NCBI GenBank assembly: GCA_964602055.1
Contig: CAZRPU010000022.1
Span: 1-32,679, forward strand
Direction of reading: 5' to 3'
Length of the DNA: 32,679 nt
DNA from: JACPLA01 sp964602055
GTDB lineage: Bacteria > Bacteroidota > Ignavibacteria > UBA10030
Part shown: positions 1 to 8,493 of the stretch, one piece after another
Position numbering within the stretch: the first letter of the stretch is position 1
Layout of the letters: the number at the start of each line of letters is the position of its first letter
Notes under the pieces: model-generated
The model's database searches: none
Seen by the model: the letters and a program-made list of their open reading frames with translations, nothing else
What the model was told of the DNA's origin: nothing
Translations under genes and position numbers: made by a program

Positions 1-26
1 AAACTCATCACTAACCAATCAACTCC

Positions 27-791
27 ATGCGCTCAAAAGTCATTGCCGGTAACTGGAAAATGTACAAAGAGATCGACAACTCGGTCGAGCTTATACAGGG
101 GATTAAAGCTGCCGAAGCCGGATTTCCCTCAGGAGTGAAAGCAGTCATTTGCCCGCCATACACTTCTCTCGCCGTTGCCCACCGGCTTCTTGAAGGATCG
201 AACATCGGCCTGGGCGCGCAGAACATACATTTCGAAGAGGAGGGCGCCTATACGGGAGAGATCTCTGCGAAGATGCTCGCGTCCGTGGGGTGCCGCTACG
301 TCATTGTGGGGCATTCCGAGAGGCGTCAGTATTTTGGCGAAACGAACGAGCTCATCAACAAGAAAGCGCGTAAAGCGCTTGCCACCGGGCTCATCCCGAT
401 CATCTGTGTCGGCGAGTCTCTTGCAGAAAGAGAAAAGGACCTGACCGAGAAAGTGATTTCAGTTCAAATGAAAGGAGTTCTGAAGGAACTCTCGGCAGCT
501 GATCTGGAAAAATCCATTGTGGCCTATGAGCCGGTTTGGGCAATAGGAACAGGAAAAACAGCCACGCCTCAGCAGGCAGAAGAAGTCCATCAGCTCATTC
601 GCAAACTCATCGGGCAAATGCATCCATGGACGACTGCCGAAAAGGTGGTTATTCAATATGGCGGATCGGTCAAGCCCGAAAATGCCCAGGCCCTTCTTGG
701 ACAGCCAAATATTGACGGAGCTCTTGTGGGGGGAGCATCCCTGAAAGCCGATTCTTTTATCCAAATCATCAAGGCTGCCTCCGGCTCATAG
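27..791 (+). CDS. tpiA: Triosephosphate isomerase
   Basis: Interconverts dihydroxyacetone phosphate and glyceraldehyde-3-phosphate in cytosolic glycolysis and gluconeogenesis. The 254-residue protein has the usual TIM-barrel length. Visible catalytic features are AGNWKM with Lys11, VGHSERR with electrophile His96, and AYEPVWAIGTG with general base Glu168 at the flexible loop. Phosphate-binding motifs are YGGSV (211-215) and GALVGGASL (231-239). The ATG at 27 gives the canonical N-terminus. Only 26 bases precede it in the window, so its promoter and upstream partner cannot be judged. The 192-base gap that follows, with its own promoter, suggests it is not co-transcribed with the next gene. Identification is secure. 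Confidence 0.98.
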   Translation: MRSKVIAGNWKMYKEIDNSVELIQGIKAAEAGFPSGVKAVICPPYTSLAVAHRLLEGSNIGLGAQNIHFEEEGAYTGEISAKMLASVGCRYVIVGHSERRQYFGETNELINKKARKALATGLIPIICVGESLAEREKDLTEKVISVQMKGVLKELSAADLEKSIVAYEPVWAIGTGKTATPQQAEEVHQLIRKLIGQMHPWTTAEKVVIQYGGSVKPENAQALLGQPNIDGALVGGASLKADSFIQIIKAASGS

Positions 792-831
792 ATTCTCTCT
801 CCATAAATCATCTCTCTACTTTAAGAGAATC
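791..831 (+). repeat. Inverted repeat after tpiA
   Basis: GATTCTCT (791-798) and its perfect complement AGAGAATC (824-831) flank a 25-base loop directly at the tpiA stop codon. The octamer TCCATAAA also occurs twice here, once in the loop and once at the right arm. There is no T-run afterwards, so this is at best a weak or factor-assisted transcription end or an mRNA 3' stabiliser. Confidence 0.35.
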
Positions 832-885
832 CATAAACCTCTTAGTTTCTAACAGGTTAACTGGTTTCCTCCCTCAAGATTTCCG

Positions 886-914
886 TTGCTTTCCGGCCTT
901 TTTGTTGCTATATT
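886..914 (+). promoter_or_regulatory. Candidate sigma-70-type promoter for the GH2-like gene
   Basis: TTGCTT (886-891) and TATATT (909-914) are separated by exactly 17 bases, close to TTGACA-N17-TATAAT. Transcription would begin near 921, giving a leader of about 63 bases before the TTG start at 984. An imperfect palindrome, AACAGGTTAACTGGTT (851-866), lies 20 bases upstream of the -35 box. Confidence 0.6.
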
Positions 915-983
915 GTGTGAAACTACTTTGAAGCCCCAAACGACCCTGTCTGTGGGCTCAACTTTTACTTCCCCTCACGAGAA

Positions 984-3074
984 TTGCGTATTTTTACCCT
1001 TCTCACCGCCATAGCTCGATCGTCTTTCTTATTACTCCTCACCCTCTCACTCTGTTTTAGCCAGGAAATCAAAGTTCTCGAAAACGGCAATCCTTCTCTT
1101 CGGGGGGATGATATTGGATTTTTCCCCGACACGCCCACCAGGGAGAAAATCGATTTGGCTGGTACCTGGTCGTATTCCTTCGACGAAGAAGTGTGGTCCG
1201 AAGTCAAGATCCCGTCTGCCTTTGACTATGAAGGAAGGATTACTTTCCTCCGAAACTTCTCTGTTTCCGAAGCAATGCTTACGGCCTCCGCCTTTAAGCT
1301 CGTCGCTCTGGGGATCAATTATGAGGCTGAAGTCTTCATTAACGACATCTTCATAGGGAAACACACAGGGGGCTACACATCTTTCACGTTGAACATCCCC
1401 GAAGGTGTGATTCAGCAGGGAGAGGAGAATGCGATCAAAGTCGTTGTCACCAATGCGCTCTCGGCAAAAACGACCCTCCCTCTCAGAAAGCAGATCTGGG
1501 GCTGGAAGAACTATGGCGGGATTCTCCGGGACTTGTATATCCTGGCTACGCCTCGAATGTGGGTTGAGTCGGTCGTCCTCAAGCCCTCTCTCGACGAGGG
1601 GTCAAGGCGCGGGAACGTCAAGGCGACGGCAATTATCTCCAATCAGCAATTTCCCAATCTTGTCGGTCCCGATTCGACAAAATCAAAGAATCTTCCCGGA
1701 TATCAGGTGGCGTTTGAGGTTGTCGATATTGCTTCAGGAGCAGTTGCGCTGCAAACCGCTCCATTTGTCTTCGTTCCCGAAAACGGCAAGGATAACGAGC
1801 TGCCCCTTGAGTTTGTCGTCGCGAACCCGCGCCCGTGGAGCCCCGAAGCCCCGGTACTCTACAGGCTCAAGACGATGATCTTTTTCGGCGATGCAAAGAA
1901 AAGGACCCTCATCGACGAATTCCATCAGGATTTCGGTTTCGCTTCGGTGCGTACAACCGGGGGATCTCTTGTCTTCAACGGGCGGAAGGTCGAGTTGAAG
2001 GGCGTCGTGTGGACCGAAGACTCCCCCGTCCACGGCGCATCGCTGACATACGAGGAGATGGAAAAGGATGTGGCGGTCATCAAGGTCCTGGGCGCGAACG
2101 CGATTCGCTTTGCCTTCCATCCTCCGCATCCGTACATGATCAACCTCTGCAATCGCTACGGACTGTTTGCGCTTCTCGAAATTCCGGTCTGGAATGTTCC
2201 CGCCGAACTTCTGGCAGGCGAGGTGTTTCAGAACCTTGCCGAACAGACAACGCGTGAAATGGTCCTGAGAGACCAGAATAACCCTTCGGTTCTTGCATGG
2301 GGAATCGGGGATGATTTCGATTCATCCGATCCGCGCGCGCGTGTGTATGCCGGCCGTGTAACATCGCTGATCAAGGGAATCGATGAGAGGCCTGTCTACT
2401 TCGGATCGCGCATGGCAGAGAATGACCAGTGCGTGGATGTCGTCGATTTTGCAGCTGCCAATGTCCCTTCAGGAGACCTCAAGGAATTCAAAGAATCGCT
2501 CCGTTCCTGGCAAAAGCGGTTTCCGTCCCGCCCCGTGCTCGTCCTGAGGTACGGCAAGATGGTTGAATCAAAAAACCACAACGGATACAGCGATCCGCTT
2601 TCCGAAGAAGCACAAGCGCGGTTCTTTCTTCAGTACTATACCGCGATTCGAGAATCGGGAGTTGCCGGAAGCTTTATTCAGTCTTTTGCAGACTGGCGCG
2701 GCGATCGGCCCATTCTCACGGCGAACAACTCCGATCCATATATCATGCCCGTAGGCCTGCTCAATGCCCAGCGTGAGAAGCGACTTGCCTACGATGTGGT
2801 AAAAACGGTTTTTGCGGGACAAAAGGTTGCCGCCCTCCCGATCGGCAAACACCGGAGTTCGTTTCCCATCGTCCATATCGTCGCTGGTTTCGTCGTGATC
2901 TTTGCCGTCGCGTATCAGTATCATTACAACAGGCGTTTCAACGAATCTCTCAAGCGGTCGATGCTCCGATCCTATAACTTTTTTGCCGATCTGCGCGACG
3001 TCCGCACAGTCTCGATTTTTCATACGCTGTTTCTCACGCTTCTGATATCCCTCACGCTCGCGGTCGTTCTTTAA
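984..3074 (+). CDS. GH2-fold exported protein with C-terminal membrane segments; catalytic glutamates appear lost
   Basis: Resembles glycoside hydrolase family 2 (beta-galactosidase/glucuronidase). Residues 1-27 form a signal peptide. A jelly-roll sugar-binding domain follows (about 50-190), then a beta-sandwich (about 195-320), then a TIM barrel (about 325-610) with the family phrase LKGVVWTEDSPVHGASL (338-354). Two hydrophobic spans (about 627-646 and 676-696) end the protein. Family members carry Asn-Glu at the acid/base site after NxPSxxxW; here the string is NPSVLAWGIGDD, with Asp443-Asp444. The nucleophile site, normally a TEYG-like string, reads VLRYGK with Arg522. It is therefore probably a carbohydrate-binding pseudoenzyme rather than a hydrolase. 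The TTG start is chosen because it alone supplies the signal peptide: the next Met is residue 98, and no ATG or GTG lies between it and the upstream in-frame stop. Fold is confident, loss of activity is inferred, and function is unknown. Confidence 0.85.
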   Translation: MRIFTLLTAIARSSFLLLLTLSLCFSQEIKVLENGNPSLRGDDIGFFPDTPTREKIDLAGTWSYSFDEEVWSEVKIPSAFDYEGRITFLRNFSVSEAMLTASAFKLVALGINYEAEVFINDIFIGKHTGGYTSFTLNIPEGVIQQGEENAIKVVVTNALSAKTTLPLRKQIWGWKNYGGILRDLYILATPRMWVESVVLKPSLDEGSRRGNVKATAIISNQQFPNLVGPDSTKSKNLPGYQVAFEVVDIASGAVALQTAPFVFVPENGKDNELPLEFVVANPRPWSPEAPVLYRLKTMIFFGDAKKRTLIDEFHQDFGFASVRTTGGSLVFNGRKVELKGVVWTEDSPVHGASLTYEEMEKDVAVIKVLGANAIRFAFHPPHPYMINLCNRYGLFALLEIPVWNVPAELLAGEVFQNLAEQTTREMVLRDQNNPSVLAWGIGDDFDSSDPRARVYAGRVTSLIKGIDERPVYFGSRMAENDQCVDVVDFAAANVPSGDLKEFKESLRSWQKRFPSRPVLVLRYGKMVESKNHNGYSDPLSEEAQARFFLQYYTAIRESGVAGSFIQSFADWRGDRPILTANNSDPYIMPVGLLNAQREKRLAYDVVKTVFAGQKVAALPIGKHRSSFPIVHIVAGFVVIFAVAYQYHYNRRFNESLKRSMLRSYNFFADLRDVRTVSIFHTLFLTLLISLTLAVVL

Positions 3075-3104
3075 ATTCAGATAGTTCAATAAACCACCAC
3101 CACA

Positions 3105-3611
3105 ATGGCAGAACCCGTGATGACACAGTATTTCGTGTCCGACGTGGTGAAGGAATATCTTATTCGCGCAACATGGAACCCCCTTGAAGGAATAGCCTCG
3201 TTCACCGCTGTGTTTCTCCTCTTGTCGGTGGTTCTTGGAATCCTCGTTCGGCTCAGTTCGCTGTTTGTCCGCTCGAAAATCACTTTCATGCATGCCTATA
3301 CCGTGATCGTTTGGGCATCCGCCCCGTTTGTTGTTCTGAGCCCTCTGGGAATGAGCCTCTTCAAGATTCTTCAGACACCGTTCTATGCGCTTCCGACGTT
3401 CCTCATTTGTTTTGCCTTCTTCGCCTGGGTTTCGCTCAGAATCCTGAAGGGGGTCTCGGTGATTTTCGAAATGAGCGCCGTGAAAACCTACATTGCCGGG
3501 GTCGTTATCGCTGCGGCGTTCGTGACCGCTGCCGTGGCATACTATGATTCCGAGTTTTCTCTTACATCGTACATGCAGTTCCTCTATCACATCATGAGCG
3601 GCTCTGCCTAA
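3105..3611 (+). CDS. Small polytopic membrane protein, Yip1-like
   Basis: This 168-residue protein has about four transmembrane helices (roughly 30-50, 64-84, 92-112 and 127-147). The short N-terminal region has the WNPLEG phrase often seen before the first helix of bacterial YIP1-family proteins. No catalytic motif is visible and the function is unknown. It lies 30 bases after the GH2-like gene, in the same reading frame but separated from it by two in-frame TAA codons (3072 and 3090). There is no clear ribosome binding site, so reinitiation after the upstream gene is plausible. Its stop overlaps the smc start (TAATG). The position suggests a partnership with the membrane-tailed GH2 protein. 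Family assignment is tentative, but that it is a real gene is well supported. Confidence 0.75.
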   Translation: MAEPVMTQYFVSDVVKEYLIRATWNPLEGIASFTAVFLLLSVVLGILVRLSSLFVRSKITFMHAYTVIVWASAPFVVLSPLGMSLFKILQTPFYALPTFLICFAFFAWVSLRILKGVSVIFEMSAVKTYIAGVVIAAAFVTAAVAYYDSEFSLTSYMQFLYHIMSGSA

Positions 3612-6600
3612 TGTACCTGTCCAAGATCGAAATACTGGGATTCAAGTCATTTGCGCAGAAGGTAAATCTTGCCTTCGATGCCGGCATCACGTCCATCGTG
3701 GGGCCCAACGGCTGCGGGAAGACGAATGTGGTTGACGCCATCCGATGGGCGTTGGGGGAACAGCGTCCGACGACGCTTCGCAGCGACAAGATGGAGGACG
3801 TTATCTTCAACGGCACGAAATCCCGGAAACCCGTGAGTATGGCAGAAGTCTCCCTGACCATCGAAAACACGAAGGGAATCCTTCCGACCGAATTTTCCGA
3901 AGTCACCCTGACCAGGCGGGTCTACCGGTCGGGCGAAAGCGAATATTATCTGAACAAAGGCCTGTGCCGCCTGAAAGACATTCGTGATCTCTTCATGGAT
4001 ACGGGCATGGGATCGGATGCATACTCGGTGATCGAACTGAAAATGGTCGAGACGATCCTGAGCGACAAGGCGGATGAGAGGAGACGCCTTTTCGAGGAAG
4101 CCGCCGGCGTGACCAAATACAAACATCGCCGCAAGGAAGCCTATCGGCGGCTCGAAAATGTCCAGCAAGATCTCACGCGCGTGGGGGATATTGTCCGTGA
4201 AGTGCAAAAAGCGGTCAATTCCCTCGAACGCCAGGCGCAAAAGGCGGAACGCTATAACTTGTTCGCGAAGCAGCTGCATGAACAGGAATTGGGCCTCCTG
4301 AGACGGGAATTTGCCAGCATCAGCACGAAAATAGCCCCTTTGCGGGAACAACTGGCAGTTACCGTTGACGAGAAGGACAGGATCGACGTGGAACTCAAAC
4401 AGGAGGAAGCGCTCCTGGAAGTGCTGCGGGTTGAAATGTCGGAGTTGGAGGCACGCAGTGCGGAAGCGCAAGCCGCATGGAATCGCCAGCAGGAAATTGT
4501 TCATCAGATCGAACAATCGGTTGCGACGGCGCGCGAACGAAGTCGTTCCTTGTCCACCAATATCGATCGTTTCGAAAGGGAAAAAATAGAGCTGACAACG
4601 CAGAAGGAAAATCTGCAAAAACGTCTGGCCGAATTACAGGTATCCCTCGAGGATGTGCGCACCGCCACGGAAAACGCCGAAGAGGTCTATCGGAAAAAGA
4701 AATCCGATTTTGACGCGTTCGAACAGCAAGTAAATGCGAAGAAGGCTGAACTGAAGGGATATCAGGATAACGTTATAACGCTCCTCCATGAAATCGGAGA
4801 GCTGAGGCAGAAGGAGAATCAGGCCAAAGCACGTTTCGAAAACCTCCGGGGGCGGGTGGAGTTCATTACGGAAGAAAACGGAACGATGCGCGGGGAAGTG
4901 GAAAAAAATTCCGCATTGGTCATACAGCTGACGGCGGAGGATCGGGAGCTGAGGAAGCAATTTGCAGAAGCAGAAGTGCGTGTCCATGAAATGGAAGCGG
5001 TCCGGCGGCGGCAGCATGAGGAGCTCGAGCGCCTTCGGGAGCATGACTTCGAGCTCAGAAGCTCGCTGGAAGGAAAGAAAGCGAAGCTCGATTTTTTCAA
5101 AGGCCTTCTCGAAAGCCACGACGGGGTATCGGAAGGCGCGAGGTTCCTGATGAAGAATGATGCCTGGCGCGCAAAGGTCGGCACAACGGTCGGTGAGGCG
5201 CTGAGCGTCGAGCCGAAGTATCGCGTTGCAGTCGAAGCCGCACTGGGGGAATCGGCCGGCTTCGTCATCGCCGACACGGTCCAAACGGCATATGAGGCGA
5301 TTGATGTTCTCAAGCAGGAACAAAAAGGAAAGGCGACGTTTCTCTGCCTCGAGCGCATCCCTGCGGTGACAGGTAACCGGCCTTCTGTGACGGGAGCAGG
5401 CGTGATTGGGTGGGCGGCGGACATTGTACGAGCTGACGCGGCAACAACACCGCTGTTTCGGTTTCTGCTGAACGGCGTGCTCATTGTCGAGGGAGGCGAA
5501 TCAGCGCGGATGGCTGCCGGCAGAAATCAGGACCTGACCTGTGTGACGCTTGAGGGTGAAATCGTGTCGGGCAAAGGCGTTGTGCGCGGCGGCAGCATGC
5601 GCCAGGATGAGGGCGGACATATCGGTCGACGCGCCCAAATGGAGGAGTTGAGCCGGGAGATTGCCCGGCTGCAGGAGGAGCACGAGGCTCTGCAAAGAAC
5701 GGCGGGGAAGAAGTCTGCGGACCTTGAGGCTCTCGATCCGAAAAAACTTGCCGAGGACGCCCGGGCTATCGAGCAGCAGACAACGACGGTTGAAGTGCGC
5801 ATAGCGCAATTGGAATTCGAGAAGAAGCGCGCAGCTGAGACGATTGAACGCGGAATGAACGAGATCGGCCGTCTCCAGAAGGAAATGTCCGCTCTCCGGA
5901 ATCAGCTCGACCAATCCATCCCCGCAATCCAATCGCTCGAAGCCAAAAAATCGGACGCCGACCGGCTCTCGGGTATGACGGCAAGTGAAGTGGAACGGAT
6001 GGAGGCAAAGCTGGCGGAAGTGTCCCGGACGGCCAACGAGGCGAATATGGAGGTTCTCTCGCTCAAGGCCGAGCAGCGAAGCATCGAACAGGATATCCAG
6101 TATGCATCCTCAACGATTCAATCGGTCGTTGCGGGATTCGATCAGAGGACACTCGATGTGGAAGCATCACGAGAGGAGATCCGGCTCCTGGCTGTTCAGC
6201 TGGAAGAAAACCAGGCGGCGTTGTCCGGCTCCAAGGTGGAAAGCGACAGGCTGAAAGGACAGAAAAAGGAAGCCGACAGGGAACTGGGGGAAAAACGGGG
6301 GCAGGTTCACGAAATCGAATTGAAGCTGAAGGATGAAAGGCTCAAGCACGAAGGATCGCTCAAGGCCGCCCACGATCTCGAGTTTAAGATCCAGGAACTG
6401 AGCATGAAATCCGAGAACCTTCTCGCACGGGCCAAGGAGGAGTTCGACACCGAACTGAGGCTCGAGCAATTCGATGATAACGAAGAATTTGACTTCACCG
6501 CTGCACGTGAGGATGTCCGGGCTCTGAAAGAAAAATTGCGCGCCCTGGGAGCGGTTAATTTTGCCGCTTTCGACGAATATAAAAGCGAGAAAGAACGGCT

Positions 6601-7171
6601 CGATTTTGTCAATGCGCAGAAAACCGATCTGGAAGAATCGGAAGGGACACTCCTTGCGACGATCGAAGAGATTAACACCACGGCTCAGCAGAAGTTTCTG
6701 AGCACATTCGAAAAGATCCGCGAGAATTTCATCTCCACGTTCAAAGGGCTTTTCGACGAAGGCGATGAATGCGACTTAACATTGGAAGAGGGCGTGGATC
6801 CACTCGAGGCCAGGATCGAAATCACAGCGAAACCTCGCGGAAAGCGTCCGACATCCATCGACTTACTTTCCGGCGGAGAAAAGACCTTGACGGCCATCGC
6901 GCTTCTCTTCGCCATTTATCTGGTCAAACCAAGCCCCTTCTGTATCCTGGATGAAGTGGATGCACCGCTTGACGACAGCAATATTGACCGGTTCACGCGC
7001 ATCCTCCGCCGGTTCTCCGATAATACGCAGTTCATTGTCGTCACGCATAACAAGCGGACGATGGAAGCCGCTAACGCGCTGTACGGCGTCACGATGGAAG
7101 AAGAAGGGGTCTCCAAACTCGTATCGGTGCGGTTCGAGAAGTCCGCGGCGACAGAACCGGCTCGGGTCTGA
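3611..7171 (+). CDS. smc: Chromosome segregation protein SMC
   Basis: The ATPase of the SMC-ScpAB condensin, which organises and helps segregate the chromosome. Its 1186 residues match bacterial SMC length. The N-terminal head has FKSFA and Walker A GPNGCGKTN (31-39). A long first coiled coil leads to the hinge (about 510-660, ending near VVRGGS), and a second coil returns to the C-terminal head. That head carries the ABC signature LLSGGEK (about 1085-1091), Walker B CILDEVDAPLDD (about 1109-1120) and the His switch VVTHNK. The start overlaps the preceding stop by one base (TAATG), indicating translational coupling. No scpA or scpB is in the window. Identification is secure. Confidence 0.98.
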   Translation: MYLSKIEILGFKSFAQKVNLAFDAGITSIVGPNGCGKTNVVDAIRWALGEQRPTTLRSDKMEDVIFNGTKSRKPVSMAEVSLTIENTKGILPTEFSEVTLTRRVYRSGESEYYLNKGLCRLKDIRDLFMDTGMGSDAYSVIELKMVETILSDKADERRRLFEEAAGVTKYKHRRKEAYRRLENVQQDLTRVGDIVREVQKAVNSLERQAQKAERYNLFAKQLHEQELGLLRREFASISTKIAPLREQLAVTVDEKDRIDVELKQEEALLEVLRVEMSELEARSAEAQAAWNRQQEIVHQIEQSVATARERSRSLSTNIDRFEREKIELTTQKENLQKRLAELQVSLEDVRTATENAEEVYRKKKSDFDAFEQQVNAKKAELKGYQDNVITLLHEIGELRQKENQAKARFENLRGRVEFITEENGTMRGEVEKNSALVIQLTAEDRELRKQFAEAEVRVHEMEAVRRRQHEELERLREHDFELRSSLEGKKAKLDFFKGLLESHDGVSEGARFLMKNDAWRAKVGTTVGEALSVEPKYRVAVEAALGESAGFVIADTVQTAYEAIDVLKQEQKGKATFLCLERIPAVTGNRPSVTGAGVIGWAADIVRADAATTPLFRFLLNGVLIVEGGESARMAAGRNQDLTCVTLEGEIVSGKGVVRGGSMRQDEGGHIGRRAQMEELSREIARLQEEHEALQRTAGKKSADLEALDPKKLAEDARAIEQQTTTVEVRIAQLEFEKKRAAETIERGMNEIGRLQKEMSALRNQLDQSIPAIQSLEAKKSDADRLSGMTASEVERMEAKLAEVSRTANEANMEVLSLKAEQRSIEQDIQYASSTIQSVVAGFDQRTLDVEASREEIRLLAVQLEENQAALSGSKVESDRLKGQKKEADRELGEKRGQVHEIELKLKDERLKHEGSLKAAHDLEFKIQELSMKSENLLARAKEEFDTELRLEQFDDNEEFDFTAAREDVRALKEKLRALGAVNFAAFDEYKSEKERLDFVNAQKTDLEESEGTLLATIEEINTTAQQKFLSTFEKIRENFISTFKGLFDEGDECDLTLEEGVDPLEARIEITAKPRGKRPTSIDLLSGGEKTLTAIALLFAIYLVKPSPFCILDEVDAPLDDSNIDRFTRILRRFSDNTQFIVVTHNKRTMEAANALYGVTMEEEGVSKLVSVRFEKSAATEPARV

Positions 7172-7191
7172 GCGGTTCGGAAAAAAATATC

Positions 7192-7908
7192 ATGCTACGG
7201 GTTTATTGCGATTTCGACGGGACACTGGCGGCCGAAGATGTGGGCAATCGCCTGTTCCGGACGTTCGGAGGAGAAAGGGCGGAAGACATTGTCCGTCAAT
7301 ACCGGTCGGGACAGATCAACGCACGGGAATGTCTCAGCCGGGAATGTCACAGTATCGGGCAGGTGAAGAAGGAAGAACTTCTCTCGTTTGTCTCCCGGTT
7401 CCGGCTTGATCCCCACGCGGTCGAATTCGTTCGGTTCTGCAGAAGCAACGACATTCCCCTGACAATCCTCAGCGACGGGCTTGACCTCTACGTGGAAAAG
7501 ATCCTGAGCGACGCGGACCTCGGCGACGTTCCCTGGTTCGCCAACCGTGCAACATGGATCGAAGGGCCTCAGGGGGCTGAACTTGTTCCTTCGTTCCCTT
7601 ACCGCGATGAACACTGTGATCGCTGCGGAAACTGCAAGCGGAATCACATTGTGACGGGCTCGGCGGACGATGATGTCGTGGTGTACATTGGTGATGGATT
7701 TTCTGACCGATGCCCGGTTCGGTATGCCGACATCGTTTTTGCCAAAAATGATCTTCTGGTGTACTGTCAGCAGCAGAATATTTCCTATTTCGAGTTTCGG
7801 CACCTGGGTGATGTGAGAGACAGGCTTGAGAAAATTGTGGGGAAAAAAAGGATCAAGCAGAGGCGAGAAGCAGTCATGGCGCGTCGTGATGTCTTTATTG
7901 CTGAGTAA
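7192..7908 (+). CDS. HAD-IB family phosphatase, MtnX-like
   Basis: A 238-residue haloacid-dehalogenase phosphatase. Motif I is CDFDGT with nucleophile Asp7 and acid/base Asp9. Motif II is the Ser in TILSDG (Ser94). Motif III is Lys149, and motif IV is IGDGFSD (Asp168, Asp172). Between these sits a Cys cluster, HCDRCGNCK (Cys142, Cys145, Cys148), as in MtnX (2-hydroxy-3-keto-5-methylthiopentenyl-1-phosphate phosphatase) relatives. No other methionine-salvage gene is nearby, so the methylthiopentenyl substrate is unproven. It sits 20 bases after smc and 3 bases before the next gene. Fold and phosphatase activity are confident; the substrate is not. Confidence 0.85.
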   Translation: MLRVYCDFDGTLAAEDVGNRLFRTFGGERAEDIVRQYRSGQINARECLSRECHSIGQVKKEELLSFVSRFRLDPHAVEFVRFCRSNDIPLTILSDGLDLYVEKILSDADLGDVPWFANRATWIEGPQGAELVPSFPYRDEHCDRCGNCKRNHIVTGSADDDVVVYIGDGFSDRCPVRYADIVFAKNDLLVYCQQQNISYFEFRHLGDVRDRLEKIVGKKRIKQRREAVMARRDVFIAE

Positions 7909-7911
7909 TCA

Positions 7912-8490
7912 ATGGCAGATCTTCGGCAAAAACTCTTCCATTATAGAAGCTACACACCGCTCCCGTTCCTGGCCGTCATGGTGATATTTGCCCAGCCGAC
8001 AGGAATCACCGTTCTTTCCGGGGCCATTGTTCTTGCTCTCGGCGAATTCACCCGGTTCTGGGGTGTCGCCTATGCAGGCGCTTTGACGCGTGTGACGGGC
8101 GGGGTGGGCGCTCCCTCGCTGGTGGTGGCCGGACCGTTTTCTTATGTGCGGAATCCTCTCTATGTGGGCAACATCCTTATCTACATTGGCGTCGGGATCA
8201 TGGCGAATGCGTTGAGCCCCTGGCTGCTCGTTGCGGCCGGAGCATATTTTGTTCTGCAATATACTTTGATTGTTTCCCTCGAAGAGGAGTTTCTCGAAAA
8301 GGAATTTGCCGGCGCCTACAGCGAGTACAGAAAAGAAGTGCCCCGCTTCATTCCGCGTCTCACGGCATGGGAATCCGGTGCAACGGATCAGCGGCCCGAT
8401 TGGATGGCCGCGCGAAAATCGGAACGCAGAACGTTTCAGGCAATTGCGCTTGTGGCTCTCCTGATCGTCGTCCGATGGTTGTGGAGTTGA
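7912..8490 (+). CDS. ICMT/PEMT-family membrane methyltransferase
   Basis: An integral-membrane protein of 192 residues resembling isoprenylcysteine carboxyl methyltransferases and phospholipid N-methyltransferases. The diagnostic segment is GPFSYVRNPLYVGN (74-87), where the Arg-Asn-Pro-x-Tyr stretch contributes to S-adenosylmethionine binding. An acidic stretch starting EEEFL (124-128), then YSEYRKEVPRFIP (136-148), completes the cofactor site. Hydrophobic helices lie at about 14-45, 86-122 and 173-191. The substrate is unknown: lipid head groups, prenylated compounds and small thiols are all possible for this family. It lies 3 bases from each neighbour, between a HAD phosphatase and lpxB, which favours a lipid-related role by context only. 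Confidence 0.8.
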   Translation: MADLRQKLFHYRSYTPLPFLAVMVIFAQPTGITVLSGAIVLALGEFTRFWGVAYAGALTRVTGGVGAPSLVVAGPFSYVRNPLYVGNILIYIGVGIMANALSPWLLVAAGAYFVLQYTLIVSLEEEFLEKEFAGAYSEYRKEVPRFIPRLTAWESGATDQRPDWMAARKSERRTFQAIALVALLIVVRWLWS

Positions 8491-8493
8491 TGC

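Noticed and set aside
3072..3104. A frameshift or sequencing error splitting one GH2-Yip1 gene
   Set aside because: Both parts are in the same frame and separated by two stop codons, so a single indel would not join them. Two genes is the simpler reading.
2568..3590. A 340-codon minus-strand open frame opposite the GH2 tail and the Yip1-like gene
   Set aside because: The plus-strand genes have signal and membrane segments that make sense, whereas the antisense translation is a charged, low-quality sequence.
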